A DNA stretch of 49,624 bases, from assembly GCF_026130165.1 (NCBI RefSeq), contig NZ_JAIHOM010000026.1:1-49624 (forward strand), given 5' to 3'. Under the pieces are notes generated by a model. The model saw nothing but the letters and a program-made list of their open reading frames with translations. It did not search any database and had not been told where the DNA came from. Source of the DNA: Spirulina subsalsa FACHB-351 (GTDB taxonomy: Bacteria; Cyanobacteriota; Cyanobacteriia; Cyanobacteriales; Spirulinaceae). Positions 35,661 to 44,174 of the stretch are shown piece after piece. Each line of letters begins with the position of its first letter. The stretch's first letter is position 1. A program made the translations under genes and the position numbers.

Positions 35661-35673
35661 GTTTTCGGGTTGA

Positions 35674-35964
35674 GATCAAATCAGGTTGGATGGGGTTATC
35701 AGAAAAATGGGTCTAAAACCCCGTCCTTCCAATGTGGAGGCTTTGACATTGGTCGGCCTGTGAAGCAGGAAGTTCAATTATCGAGGATTGTCTAGTTTTT
35801 CTCCATGAAACCGAGAGCCTTCAAGCCAACATTTAAGGTAATGGTGGGAGTTCAACTCTCTTTGTTGGCTTGAGAAGCCCCCGTTATCCCCGTAGGGTTA
35901 GCGGGGGAGAACTTCACGACGGCTTTTCTTGATTCTCAATATCAGTCTTGAACCCGATTTGATC
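35674..35964. other. Structured non-coding element bounded by 14-bp inverted repeats
   Basis: The left end GATCAAATCAGGTT (35674-35687) pairs with AACCCGATTTGATC (35951-35964) at 13 of 14 positions. Inside are several stem-loops: GGATGGGGTT/AACCCCGTCC (35688-35726), CCAATGT/ACATTGG (35729-35752), TCAAGCCAAC/GTTGGCTTGA (35821-35873, 10 bp perfect), and CCCCCG/CGGGGG (35878-35907). GAAGTTC (35769-35775) also pairs with GAACTTC (35909-35915), enclosing the last two. Together this looks like a multi-branched structured RNA or a MITE-type element; no coding frame is convincing. The hairpin ending in a G-rich tract is like ends of IS200/IS605-type elements. It could also provide the terminator for rpe. 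Confidence 0.6.
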
Positions 35965-35978
35965 AGGTCGTGAGTGTG

Positions 35979-36404
35979 TCACTCTTCTGGGGTGGAAGGT
36001 TCGGGACTTTCTACCTCGGGGCTGAGGGTTTCCTCTAGGATAGGTTGTTCTGCGGCTTCTAGCTCGTCACTGGGGGCGACTTCTTCGAGGGTTTCCTCTA
36101 GGGTAGGTTGTTCTGCGGCTTCTAGCTCGTCACTGGGGGCGACTTCTTCGAGGGTTTCCTCTAGGGTAGGTTGTTCTGTGGCTTCTAGCTCGTCACTGGG
36201 GGCGACTTCTTCGCTGAGGGCTTGAACTGGACTCGTAACTTCTGCTGGAGTTGCATTGTCTAGGACTGCGTCAATGCCTAACTCGGATGGGATGGATGTA
36301 GGTGCTTGGGGTGCGATCGCCTCTACAGACCCCCCACAAGCCGTTGTTCCCCAGACTAACAACAGGGTGCAAAGAATTGTTAAAAAGGCTTGTATTTTAC
36401 GCAT
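35979..36404 (-). CDS. Small lipoprotein with tandem 21-residue acidic repeats
   Basis: A 141-aa protein. Residues 1-23 are a lipoprotein signal (MRKIQAFLTILCTLLLVWGT, then TACGG with the lipidated Cys). The mature part is Pro/Glu/Ala/Ser-rich with no fold motif. Three near-identical 21-residue units (EEVAPSDELEAxEQPxLEET plus Leu) occupy about residues 65-127, encoded by 63-bp tandem DNA repeats that differ by single substitutions. Such repeats are usually length-polymorphic. The acidic low-complexity tail suggests an extended, membrane-tethered spacer. Function unknown. It converges with rpe, and its 3' end is just after the structured element. Confidence 0.7.
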   Translation of the reverse strand: MRKIQAFLTILCTLLLVWGTTACGGSVEAIAPQAPTSIPSELGIDAVLDNATPAEVTSPVQALSEEVAPSDELEATEQPTLEETLEEVAPSDELEAAEQPTLEETLEEVAPSDELEAAEQPILEETLSPEVESPEPSTPEE

Positions 36405-36596
36405 AGTTGCTAACTCTTAACCTCATTGGTGGCAGCTGGTGTTGTTCTCATTTTAAGGGTGAACTATCCCACCTACAAGGGTGTAGGCATAGCTCCACGA
36501 AGTGGCACAGCAAGTTCTAGAGTATTTCTCGGGGAGATCCCCCTAGTGCCAAGTTTTCCCCGATAATTGATCGAGAACACTCTACTGCAACCCCGA

Positions 36597-37037
36597 ATGT
36601 TTAATTTTGGCACTCCCCAACCCCCTCCAGAACAACAGGCCTGGCGACAGCAGTTAGACTATTTTGCTGAAACGCACCAACAGGAATTAGCCGCACTCGC
36701 TTGGGGACTATGGCAAGAGCATCAAGATCCCGATACCATTTTTGGCATTGACCTGCGCCCTCGCCCTCATTTTGTCTCGTTTACGAAAAGCGCCCTGATC
36801 ACTCTCAACGAAAAAGTGGGCAATCATTTACAAGAAATTCTGGGCTTAATCGATGGGTATAAACCCGAGGCAGAAGTGCTGATGTTGGGGATTGGTCGAG
36901 GGCAAATCAAACTGATTTACTTTGCCCCTAATCCTTCTCCTCCCTTGTGTTTCGAGGAAGTAAACCAAGAGCCAGAGTCTTTGTTAACCTTACTAGAAGA
37001 GCGGTTAGCTGAGTTGTTTCCCCTTGAGTGTGATTAA
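36597..37037 (+). CDS. CcmS-like protein (probable beta-carboxysome assembly factor)
   Basis: A 146-aa protein from the ATG at 36597 (a TTG at 36567 would add 10 residues). Seen are QAWRQQLDYFAETHQQELAA, LAWGLWQEHQ, GIDLRPRPHFV, NHLQEILGLIDGYKPEAEVL and GIGRGQIKLIYFAPNPSPP. This closely resembles a conserved cyanobacterial family recently named CcmS, described as a chaperone that binds a CcmK shell subunit during beta-carboxysome assembly. The identification is from remembered family sequences, so the symbol is withheld. No signal peptide or membrane segment. Its location away from ccmO and other ccm genes is not unusual. Confidence 0.6.
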   Translation: MFNFGTPQPPPEQQAWRQQLDYFAETHQQELAALAWGLWQEHQDPDTIFGIDLRPRPHFVSFTKSALITLNEKVGNHLQEILGLIDGYKPEAEVLMLGIGRGQIKLIYFAPNPSPPLCFEEVNQEPESLLTLLEERLAELFPLECD

Positions 37038-37480
37038 CGTCACCGTCTGCCTTGAATCCATCCGCTAGAATCCCCTCTGTCCTTTGTTAATCTAGAAACA
37101 TCAAGCCCTCCAGAGTCGTAAAGTTGGTTGAGGATGGTTGAACAAAAAGAGCGACGCACTTTACGTCCCCACATAGGAACAGCTAGGGGTTAAGGAGTGG
37201 TCGGGTCTAAGGTTCAGGCGAGATGCTTCATGGGTACAACATGAGAGTAGAAGAACGCCATCCTAGTTCTTACCTATTGATTTTGCCTTGGCTGACAATT
37301 TTTCCCGATACGCTTTATTCCTGTTGAGTTGCTAGAAAAGAGGGAAATAGAATCAGTGATTGTTTTCGCGATTCTCGCCAGGCGAGACGTTTCGCGATCG
37401 CTCAATGCAAGCCAAAAATACCCGCTTGCTTGACCATAAGGGGATCAGTCAGCAACGCCTATCTTGTTTTGTAAACGCCG
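37038..37480. other. 443-bp intergenic region before the MBL hydrolase gene
   Basis: No gene was found. It includes a short inverted repeat around CGATTCTCGCCAGGCGAGACG (37369-37389, partly palindromic) and a HIP1 site. I see no clear riboswitch or tRNA. Confidence 0.45.
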
Positions 37481-38383
37481 ATGTCTAAACCAAACCAACA
37501 GTTCAAGATTACATTTTGGGGTGTGCGAGGAAGCATTCCCTGTCCCGGTGCCGAAACAGTACGCTATGGGGGAAATACCCCCTGTATCGCCATGGAAGTC
37601 GGGGATAAAAACCTGATTTTTGATGGGGGAACGGGATTAAGAGTGTTGGGACAGTCCTTGCTGTCTCGAATGCCCATTGAAGCTCATATGTTCTTTACCC
37701 ATACCCACTGGGATCATATCCAAGGCTTTCCCTTTTTTACCCCCGCCTTTATTCCGGGGAATCAATTCCATATTTATGGCACCGTTGCCCCCAATGGCGC
37801 GACGATTAAGCAACGGCATAATGACCAAATGCTGCACCCCAATTTCCCGGTTCCCTTGCAAATTATGCAGGCGAATTTACAGTTTTATGATTTAGAAGTG
37901 GGAGAAGTTTTACACCTAGAGGATGTCACCATTGAGAATGCTAAACTGAACCACCCCGGCGAAGCAGTAGGATATCGAGTCAGTTGGCAGGGATTGAGCG
38001 CGGCCTATGTGACCGATACGGAACATTTCCCCGATCGTTTAGATGAAAATGTCCTCCACCTTGCCCACAATGCGGATTTATTGATTTACGATGCTACCTA
38101 TACTGATGAGGAATATCACTCCAAAACGAGCAGTAAGGTAAGTTGGGGTCATTCCACTTGGCAAGAAGCGGTTAAGGTCGCCAAGGCCGCTAATGTTAAG
38201 CAATTGGCTATTTTTCATCATGATCCCTTGCATAATGATGAATTTTTGGATCAAGTCCATGAGCAGGTGAGCGCGGCTTATCCGGGGGCATTTGTGGCGA
38301 AGGAAAAACAATGTATTGATTTAATGGCTGTCGGTCATCACAAAATTGAACCCCAGAGCGGGTCAAATTGTGTCAAAATGTAA
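37481..38383 (+). CDS. Metallo-beta-lactamase-fold hydrolase
   Basis: A 300-aa MBL-fold protein with an intact metal motif HTHWDH (74-79), preceded by the typical start FKITFWGVRGSIPCPG, as in PhnP/RNase Z-like cyanobacterial hydrolases. Further ligands lie in LNHPGEAVGYR, SAAYVTDTE and LAIFHHDPLHND. The family hydrolyses phosphodiesters or related cyclic substrates; the substrate here is unknown. The ~35-residue C-terminal extension (CIDLMAVGHHKIEPQSGSNC) is unusual. It is 3 bp before ribF and presumably co-transcribed with it. Confidence 0.85.
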   Translation: MSKPNQQFKITFWGVRGSIPCPGAETVRYGGNTPCIAMEVGDKNLIFDGGTGLRVLGQSLLSRMPIEAHMFFTHTHWDHIQGFPFFTPAFIPGNQFHIYGTVAPNGATIKQRHNDQMLHPNFPVPLQIMQANLQFYDLEVGEVLHLEDVTIENAKLNHPGEAVGYRVSWQGLSAAYVTDTEHFPDRLDENVLHLAHNADLLIYDATYTDEEYHSKTSSKVSWGHSTWQEAVKVAKAANVKQLAIFHHDPLHNDEFLDQVHEQVSAAYPGAFVAKEKQCIDLMAVGHHKIEPQSGSNCVKM

Positions 38384-38386
38384 AGC

Positions 38387-39394
38387 GTGTGGATTACATC
38401 ATCTCCTACTACTGTTTTAACCCCAACTGCGATCGCGCTCGGCAACTTTGACGGCATTCACCGAGGGCATCAGAAGGTCGTGCGCCCGGTTTTAGATCCG
38501 GTTTTGGACTCCGATCGGGTGATTGTTCATTCCCACCCTCCAACCGGACAAGAACGAGGGAGCGTTCATGTCTATCCAACGGTGGTCACATTTAAACCCC
38601 ACCCCCAAGAATTTTTTAGTGGTCAAAAACGCCAACTCTTAACCCCCTTAGGGGAAAAAGCCCAAATTTTAGAACGGTTAGGCATTGAGCAACTGGTGTT
38701 ATTGCCCTTTGATCAGGACTTAGCCGCCCTGAGTCCCCAAGACTTTGTAGAGCATTTATTAATTAACCAATTGCAAGCCACCCGGATTGCTGTGGGGGCT
38801 GATTTCCGCTTTGGTCATAAGCGGGCCGGTACCGTGGAGGACTTACAGGCGATCGCGCAAAAATTCGGCTGTGAAGTCCTGATCACCCCCCTCCATCGTC
38901 TCGAAACCGAACGCATTAGTAGTTCCCAAATTCGTCAAGCCCTGATTAACGGCGACATCCTCCGCGCCAATAACCTCCTTGGACGTTCCTACAGCATCAC
39001 CGGAACCGTCGTCACCGGACAACAGCTAGGGCGTACTATTGGCTTCCCCACCGCCAACTTAGAAGTCAGTGAAGACAAACTCCTCCCTCGTCACGGAGTG
39101 TATAGCGTCCGTGTTTGGTCCAATCCCGAAGCCTCTCCCCCCAGCGCCCCCCAAATCGGCGTGATGAACCTTGGCTGTCGTCCCACTGTGGACAATAGCC
39201 ACCAGAGAACCCTAGAAATCCATATCCTCGGCTGGTCTGGCGACCTCTACGGTCAAACTCTGACCATTACCCTAGAACAATTTCTGCGACCAGAACAGAA
39301 ATTCTCCTCCCTCGATGAATTAAAACAACAAATCGCCCAAGATTGTTTAACCACCCGACAACTTTTGCATCCCGAATCCCCCCACGAAGTCTAA
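38387..39394 (+). CDS. ribF: Bifunctional riboflavin kinase/FAD synthetase
   Basis: A 335-aa enzyme making FMN and FAD. The N-terminal FAD synthetase domain has the nucleotidyltransferase motif ALGNFDGIHRGHQ (17-29), TFKPHPQEFF and VGADFRFGHKRAGTV; the adenylyl-binding SSSQIRQAL is intact. The C-terminal riboflavin kinase domain has GRTIGFPTANL, RHGVYSVRVW and the conserved Gly-Met-Asn-like GVMNLG. It begins with GTG 3 bp after the stop of the MBL gene, indicating coupling. A ~25-residue insert (DPVLDSDRVIVHSHPPTGQE) between the first motif and TFKPHP is longer than in most RibF proteins. Confidence 0.95.
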   Translation: MWITSSPTTVLTPTAIALGNFDGIHRGHQKVVRPVLDPVLDSDRVIVHSHPPTGQERGSVHVYPTVVTFKPHPQEFFSGQKRQLLTPLGEKAQILERLGIEQLVLLPFDQDLAALSPQDFVEHLLINQLQATRIAVGADFRFGHKRAGTVEDLQAIAQKFGCEVLITPLHRLETERISSSQIRQALINGDILRANNLLGRSYSITGTVVTGQQLGRTIGFPTANLEVSEDKLLPRHGVYSVRVWSNPEASPPSAPQIGVMNLGCRPTVDNSHQRTLEIHILGWSGDLYGQTLTITLEQFLRPEQKFSSLDELKQQIAQDCLTTRQLLHPESPHEV

Positions 39395-39455
39395 AGAAAC
39401 CGCTAAGATTGGGCTGTAGCTACAGGAAAAACCTAGCATCTACTCCTTGATTTGT

Positions 39456-40403
39456 ATGTCTACCTCCCTTGTGAACCCCCTGTCATTAGACTTTATGAGC
39501 GATCGCATCTCCAAACTAACCGAAAACTTAGCGCAGACCATCGTCGGCAAAGACAACGCCATCCGCCTTGTCCTCGTCGCCCTGATTAGCGGTGGACACG
39601 CCCTGCTCGAAGATGTCCCCGGAGTCGGAAAAACCCTCCTCGCCAAATCCCTTGCCCGTTCCGTCAACGGCAAATTCCAGCGCATTCAATGCACCCCCGA
39701 TCTCCTCCCCACCGACATCACCGGAACCAACATCTGGAATCCCAGCAGCCGAGAATTTGAATTTCTCCCCGGCCCCGCCTTTGCCAACGTCCTCCTAGCC
39801 GACGAAATCAACCGCGCCACCCCCCGCACCCAGTCCGCTCTCCTCGAAGTCATGGAAGAACACCAAGTCACCGTAGACGGACAAGCACGCAAAGTCCCCC
39901 AGCCCTTCTTCGTCATCGCCACCCAGAATCCCATTGAATATCAAGGCACCTTTCCCCTCCCCGAAGCCCAAATGGATCGCTTTACCCTCTCCCTGACGCT
40001 CGGCTATCCTTCCGAAAGCGAGGAAATGCTCATGCTCCAACGTCAGCACAATAACATTAGCGTAGACTCCCTCGAACCCTGTATTTCCCTCGAAGAAGTC
40101 TTAAACCTGCAAAAACAAGCCCAACAAGTGCGCGTTGCCCCCGAACTTCAACAATATATTCTGAACCTCGTCCGCGCCTCCCGTACTGACGAAGAAATTG
40201 TTCTAGGTGTTAGTCCTCGTGGCAGCGTTGCCCTACAAAAAGCGACCCAAGCTTACGCCTTACTCAATCAACGAGATTACGCCATCCCCGACGACGTGAA
40301 ATTCTTGGCACCTCATGTCCTTGCTCATCGTCTGATTCCCGCAGGTGGCAAACAAGGCCGTACTATCGTAGAACGACTATTGCGCACCATTCCCGTGGAA
40401 TAA
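39456..40403 (+). CDS. MoxR-family AAA+ ATPase
   Basis: A 315-aa protein (ATG at 39456; TTG at 39447 or the ATG at 39495 are alternatives). Seen are VGKDNAIRLVLVALISGGHALLEDVPGVGKT with Walker A near residue 50, ADEINRATPRTQSALLEVMEE (Walker B), NPIEYQGTFPLPEAQMDRF and the sensor-2-like SPRGSVALQKA. MoxR ATPases act as chaperones for metal-centre or complex assembly, often next to von Willebrand-domain genes; none is adjacent here. It is followed 20 bp later by a diheme cytochrome gene, but a functional link is not established. Confidence 0.92.
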   Translation: MSTSLVNPLSLDFMSDRISKLTENLAQTIVGKDNAIRLVLVALISGGHALLEDVPGVGKTLLAKSLARSVNGKFQRIQCTPDLLPTDITGTNIWNPSSREFEFLPGPAFANVLLADEINRATPRTQSALLEVMEEHQVTVDGQARKVPQPFFVIATQNPIEYQGTFPLPEAQMDRFTLSLTLGYPSESEEMLMLQRQHNNISVDSLEPCISLEEVLNLQKQAQQVRVAPELQQYILNLVRASRTDEEIVLGVSPRGSVALQKATQAYALLNQRDYAIPDDVKFLAPHVLAHRLIPAGGKQGRTIVERLLRTIPVE

Positions 40404-40422
40404 CTGAACCTTTACCAGACTC

Positions 40423-40974
40423 ATGAATCAAGTTAAATCGGATCACAAGACCCCCCCCAAAAAACAACGGAAATCCCCTTGGTTCCTATTTCTGTTGGTG
40501 ATCGGTTGGAGTGTACTGTTAGGAACAGGCATGGCTCAAGCCATGAGTCCTAAAGAATCTCCGGCCTCCTTCTCCAAGTCTGTTGATCCGATTCCTTCTG
40601 AACTGCGACTAGCCGCAGAAGTGTATGTAGACAATTGCAGTAGTTGTCATTTAGCCCTTCCCCCGGAAGTTTTTCCTACAGCAACCTGGCGGGATTTATT
40701 ACAAAACCCTAATCAACATTATGGGGTGCGCTTACCGAATATCTTCCGACCTGAGATTTACTTAATGTGGCAATATCTAAGCGCTTTTTCCCGCCCCCAT
40801 CAGACTGGGGAAACGATTCCGTTCCGGGTCACGGAGTCCCGCTATTTTGCTGCCCTACACCCGAAAGTAGAGTTTCCTGAGCCTCCTACTTCTCGAACTT
40901 GTGTGAGTTGCCATTATCGTGCTAATGAATACAATTTCCGGGCGTTAAATCCTGAATGGGAAAACGCCCCTTAA
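40423..40974 (+). CDS. Diheme cytochrome c-type protein
   Basis: A 183-aa exported or membrane-anchored protein. A hydrophobic segment (WFLFLLVIGWSVLLGTGMAQ) follows a Lys-rich N-terminus and is either a signal peptide or an anchor. Two haem c motifs are seen: CSSCH at 72-76 and CVSCH at 160-164. Between them lies a ~80-residue region (PTATWRDLLQNPNQHYGVRL) typical of the cyanobacterial diheme cytochrome c family. Electron partner unknown; the thylakoid lumen or periplasm is the expected site. The start is 19 bp after the MoxR gene. Confidence 0.85.
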   Translation: MNQVKSDHKTPPKKQRKSPWFLFLLVIGWSVLLGTGMAQAMSPKESPASFSKSVDPIPSELRLAAEVYVDNCSSCHLALPPEVFPTATWRDLLQNPNQHYGVRLPNIFRPEIYLMWQYLSAFSRPHQTGETIPFRVTESRYFAALHPKVEFPEPPTSRTCVSCHYRANEYNFRALNPEWENAP

Positions 40975-41084
40975 TCCATTGTTGGTCATTGATCATCAAT
41001 CCTCAATGGGGTGAGGCGGGATCAAGAATCAAACGCTATACTGCTTTTGGGATTAGTAACTCTGACCAAATCGCCCCAAAATTC

Positions 41085-42161
41085 ATGAAAAAAAAATCAA
41101 TTCATTTTTCCTATTCATTGCAGTCTGGGTTAAATCATTGTTGGTGGCAAAGTTCCAGTTTATTTGCTTTGGCGGGTTTAGGAACTTTGATCACTTGGGT
41201 TATGGTAAGTGGGGGAGGGAAAAGTCAGTCTCTTCCGGTTCAGTCTCCCCAGTCTGGGCAATGGCAATTCACTGAACCGATTCCTCAAGGGGTGCCAGAG
41301 GCTCATGGTAGCATTATCCCTGATTTACCAGAGGTCGAAAAGGCTATACAAGAGGCTGAAGCTCAAAAAGCTTTGTTAAGTCAAACTCTCCCTCTGCCTG
41401 CCCCCATCCCCGACGGGCGTAGTTTGTTAAGAGAACGTTTACAATCTCTTCCGCCTCCAGTTTCTCCCATCCGTTTTGCTCGTCCTGAACCTGTGCCGTT
41501 GCGTCCTGGGGTGACAGGAGTTAAACCCGCAAGGCTAGCTATGTCAGAAGACCAGCCAATGCCTATTCAGAGGGAAACCCCTTCTGCTTTAGTGATTCAG
41601 CGCAGTATACCCTCTGGGGTGGTGGAAAACCGGGTTCGTTTAACGAATTTGGCCTTACAACAGGGAACCGGGCAGAGTATTTGTCAGGGGGAGCATTGTG
41701 CGATCGCAGGATCTCCCCCGGATCACCGCCCTAATACTCCTGCTTTTGTTGTAACCGGACAACCGATCAAGCTTTCTCCCCACCAACCACAAAGAGTTAC
41801 AGTCCTTCCTCACAATACTCCTCTCCACTCTTTAGAGGGTCAGATTACTGTTCAAGATGCTCCTGAATTAGAGGCGAGGGTTGTGGTGAAGAATTCAGGG
41901 CAAGATTCACCCTATTTTGTGGTAACAGAGTCCCTAAAAATGGCTCATCGACTGCATCAAAAAGTAGATCGACAAAATTTGCCATTCACTCCTAAAAATA
42001 CGGCACATTTTGACGATTTTGGGGATAATCCATTGGTTCTAGTCCAACAGTTTGGGCTGAATTTAGAACAAATAAAGGAAGCTATTGATCAGTACCAAGC
42101 TCAACGCCAGTGGTTGTTCTATCTTAGGGAGGATGGCATGGAGGATGATCCTGTGATCTAG
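41085..42161 (+). CDS. Hypothetical membrane-anchored Pro-rich protein
   Basis: A 358-aa protein from the ATG at 41085, the first with a sensible N-terminus; the frame extends 43 codons upstream through the end of the cytochrome gene. A Lys/Ser-rich start is followed by one hydrophobic helix (SLFALAGLGTLITWVMV, about residues 25-42), then a long Pro/Gln/Val-rich region with no recognised domain. A possible disulphide pair sits in ICQGEHCAIAG. The C-terminal 60 residues are charged and helix-like (NLEQIKEAIDQYQAQRQWLF). It is probably a periplasmic or lumenal protein held by an N-terminal anchor. Not recognised. Confidence 0.55.
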   Translation: MKKKSIHFSYSLQSGLNHCWWQSSSLFALAGLGTLITWVMVSGGGKSQSLPVQSPQSGQWQFTEPIPQGVPEAHGSIIPDLPEVEKAIQEAEAQKALLSQTLPLPAPIPDGRSLLRERLQSLPPPVSPIRFARPEPVPLRPGVTGVKPARLAMSEDQPMPIQRETPSALVIQRSIPSGVVENRVRLTNLALQQGTGQSICQGEHCAIAGSPPDHRPNTPAFVVTGQPIKLSPHQPQRVTVLPHNTPLHSLEGQITVQDAPELEARVVVKNSGQDSPYFVVTESLKMAHRLHQKVDRQNLPFTPKNTAHFDDFGDNPLVLVQQFGLNLEQIKEAIDQYQAQRQWLFYLREDGMEDDPVI

Positions 42162-42295
42162 AAAATAGAGAGGGCGCGAGCTAGAAATGTTGAGAAACTT
42201 CGTTGAGAAACTTCACAATTGAGGGGCATTAATTGGCAATTGTGTAAAGTAAGATTAAACGAAGGGCTTAATTTTCTCATTTTTCTAGTATTTTT

Positions 42296-42883
42296 ATGAA
42301 ACTTTATTTAGCGGCGGCGGAAACAGTTGCTATTGCCGTCGAAGCGGAAACGATTCCGATTAACCACTATTTGCGCCAACCCCAACGTTTGGTTCATGCG
42401 ATCGCCGATTCTTCCCTGATGGAGTGTTTAGGAGGCGATCGCTATCGTTTAAAAATGCACCCCCTCAACCTACTGGATATCTACCATTTTCAGCCTACGG
42501 TTGTCCTCCGCGTTTGGGCTGATGGCAAGGGAAATGTCTATCTCAACTCCGAATCCTGCGAAATTCGAGGGATTGATTATATTAATGACCGTTTTAGTCT
42601 GAGAGTCCGTGGTATCCTCTCCCCAATCATTCGGGATGGGATGACCTATCTAGAAGGTCAGGCCAATGTAGAGGTGAGTGTAGAACTCCCGCCGTTATTG
42701 TTATTCACGCCTTTATCTCTGTTAGAAACCACAGGGAAAGGGTTAATGCGCGGGGTTCTCTCCCGCATTAAACAGCGTCTACTCTCCCATCTCATCGCCG
42801 ATTATCACCACTGGGCTAGAGGGGAAGAAATCCCCTCAGATGCCGCTTTAGGCGTGAATTATGGGCTACTGATTGATCCCTAG
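42296..42883 (+). CDS. DUF1997-family protein
   Basis: A 195-aa protein of the DUF1997 family known in cyanobacteria and plants, with no enzymatic function assigned. Recognisable segments are INHYLRQPQRLVHAIADSSL, RYRLKMHPLNLLDIYHFQP, LRVWADGKGNVYLNSESCEI and VEVSVELPPLLLFTPLSLLE. The fold resembles START/polyketide-cyclase-like lipid-binding proteins, so a lipid- or cofactor-binding role is an inference. No signal peptide. It is preceded by a 134-bp AT-rich gap. Confidence 0.75.
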   Translation: MKLYLAAAETVAIAVEAETIPINHYLRQPQRLVHAIADSSLMECLGGDRYRLKMHPLNLLDIYHFQPTVVLRVWADGKGNVYLNSESCEIRGIDYINDRFSLRVRGILSPIIRDGMTYLEGQANVEVSVELPPLLLFTPLSLLETTGKGLMRGVLSRIKQRLLSHLIADYHHWARGEEIPSDAALGVNYGLLIDP

Positions 42884-42945
42884 ACTTCAGTGTCAGGGAA
42901 CAGAGAGAGGGGGAGAGGTAATAGGTAATAATTCTTAATTCCTCG

Positions 42946-42978
42946 TCTCCCGACTCCCAACTCCCGACTCCCAACTCC
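42946..42978 (+). repeat. Short tandem repeat ACTCCC(A/G)
   Basis: A CTCCCGACTCCCAACTCCCG-type tandem run lies in the gap before the cysteine desulfurase gene. It belongs to the same class of C-rich intergenic minisatellite as those at 19655 and 25265, though with a different unit. Confidence 0.7.
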
Positions 42979-42995
42979 TACCCCCCAATTCCCTT

Positions 42996-44174
42996 ATGTC
43001 CCAGCGTCCCATTTATATGGATGGTCATGCCACCACTCCGGTAGATCCCCGAGTGGTAGAGGCCATGTTACCCTTTTTTACCGAGCATTTTGGCAACCCT
43101 TCCAGCATTACCCATGCCTATGGTTGGGAAGCGGAAGCGGCGGTCAAAAAAAGCCGCCAAATGATCGCCGAAGCCCTCAACTGTAGCCCCGATGAAGTGA
43201 TTTTTACCAGTGGGGCAACCGAGGCCAATAATTTAGCCATTAAAGGGGTGGCTGAGTCCTATTTTCAACAGGGCCGACATATTATTACCCTCGCCACCGA
43301 ACACCGGGCAGTTTTAGATCCCTATGATTATTTGGCTTCCTTGGGGTTTGAAGTCACCAAACTCCCGGTTCAACCCGATGGACTTGTGGATTTAGAAGTG
43401 TTAAGCCAAGCTATCCGCCCCGATACCATTTTAGTTTCTGTGATGGCTGCCAACAATGAAATTGGGGTGTTACAACCCTTAGCAGAAATTGGCGCAATGT
43501 GCCATGAAAAGGGGGTTTTGTTTCATACCGATGCGGCTCAGGCGATCGCCAAAATTCCCCTTGATGTGGAAGCCATGCAAATTGATCTCATGTCCATTAC
43601 CGCCCATAAAGTGTATGGTCCCAAGGGGATTGGCGCGTTATATGTTCGACGACGCAACCCCAGAGTCAAACTAGCCGCCCAAATTCACGGCGGCGGACAA
43701 GAACGAGACTTGCGTTCAGGAACCCTTTATACCCCCCAAATCGTGGGACTGGGGAAAGCCATTGAATTAGGGCTAAGTGAGGCGGGCGAAGGGGAGAGAT
43801 TGCGGGAAATGCGCGATCGCCTTTGGAGCAAACTCCAAACCCTCGACGGCGTGATCCTTAACGGACACCCCACCCAACGTCTCCCCGGCAACCTCAATAT
43901 CAGTATCGAAGGCGTTGATGGAAACGCCCTCCTCCTAGGACTCCAATCCATCGTCGCCCTCTCCTCCGGTTCCGCCTGTTCCTCCACCCACATCGCCCCC
44001 TCCCACGTCCTTACCGCTCTCGGTCGCCCCGAACCCCTCGCCTACGCCTCCCTACGCTTTGGCTTAGGGCGTTTCAACACCCCAGAAGAAATCGATCAAG
44101 TCGCCCCCGCCATCATTTCCACCGTTCAAGCCCTACGCAAAGCCAATCCAAAAACAAAGAAACCTCCCCACTAG
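42996..44174 (+). CDS. Cysteine desulfurase (IscS/NifS family)
   Basis: A 392-aa PLP enzyme that removes sulfur from cysteine for Fe-S cluster and thio-cofactor synthesis. Seen are the N-terminal IYMDGHATTPVDPRV, EVIFTSGATEANNLAIKG, the LATEHRAV histidine, HTDAAQA, the PLP lysine Lys205 in TAHKVYGPKG, and the catalytic cysteine Cys328 in SSGSACSS. It belongs to the group I (IscS-like) branch by these motifs. No iscU, iscA or suf gene is adjacent, so the exact role cannot be fixed; cyanobacteria usually have several desulfurases. Confidence 0.93.
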   Translation: MSQRPIYMDGHATTPVDPRVVEAMLPFFTEHFGNPSSITHAYGWEAEAAVKKSRQMIAEALNCSPDEVIFTSGATEANNLAIKGVAESYFQQGRHIITLATEHRAVLDPYDYLASLGFEVTKLPVQPDGLVDLEVLSQAIRPDTILVSVMAANNEIGVLQPLAEIGAMCHEKGVLFHTDAAQAIAKIPLDVEAMQIDLMSITAHKVYGPKGIGALYVRRRNPRVKLAAQIHGGGQERDLRSGTLYTPQIVGLGKAIELGLSEAGEGERLREMRDRLWSKLQTLDGVILNGHPTQRLPGNLNISIEGVDGNALLLGLQSIVALSSGSACSSTHIAPSHVLTALGRPEPLAYASLRFGLGRFNTPEEIDQVAPAIISTVQALRKANPKTKKPPH

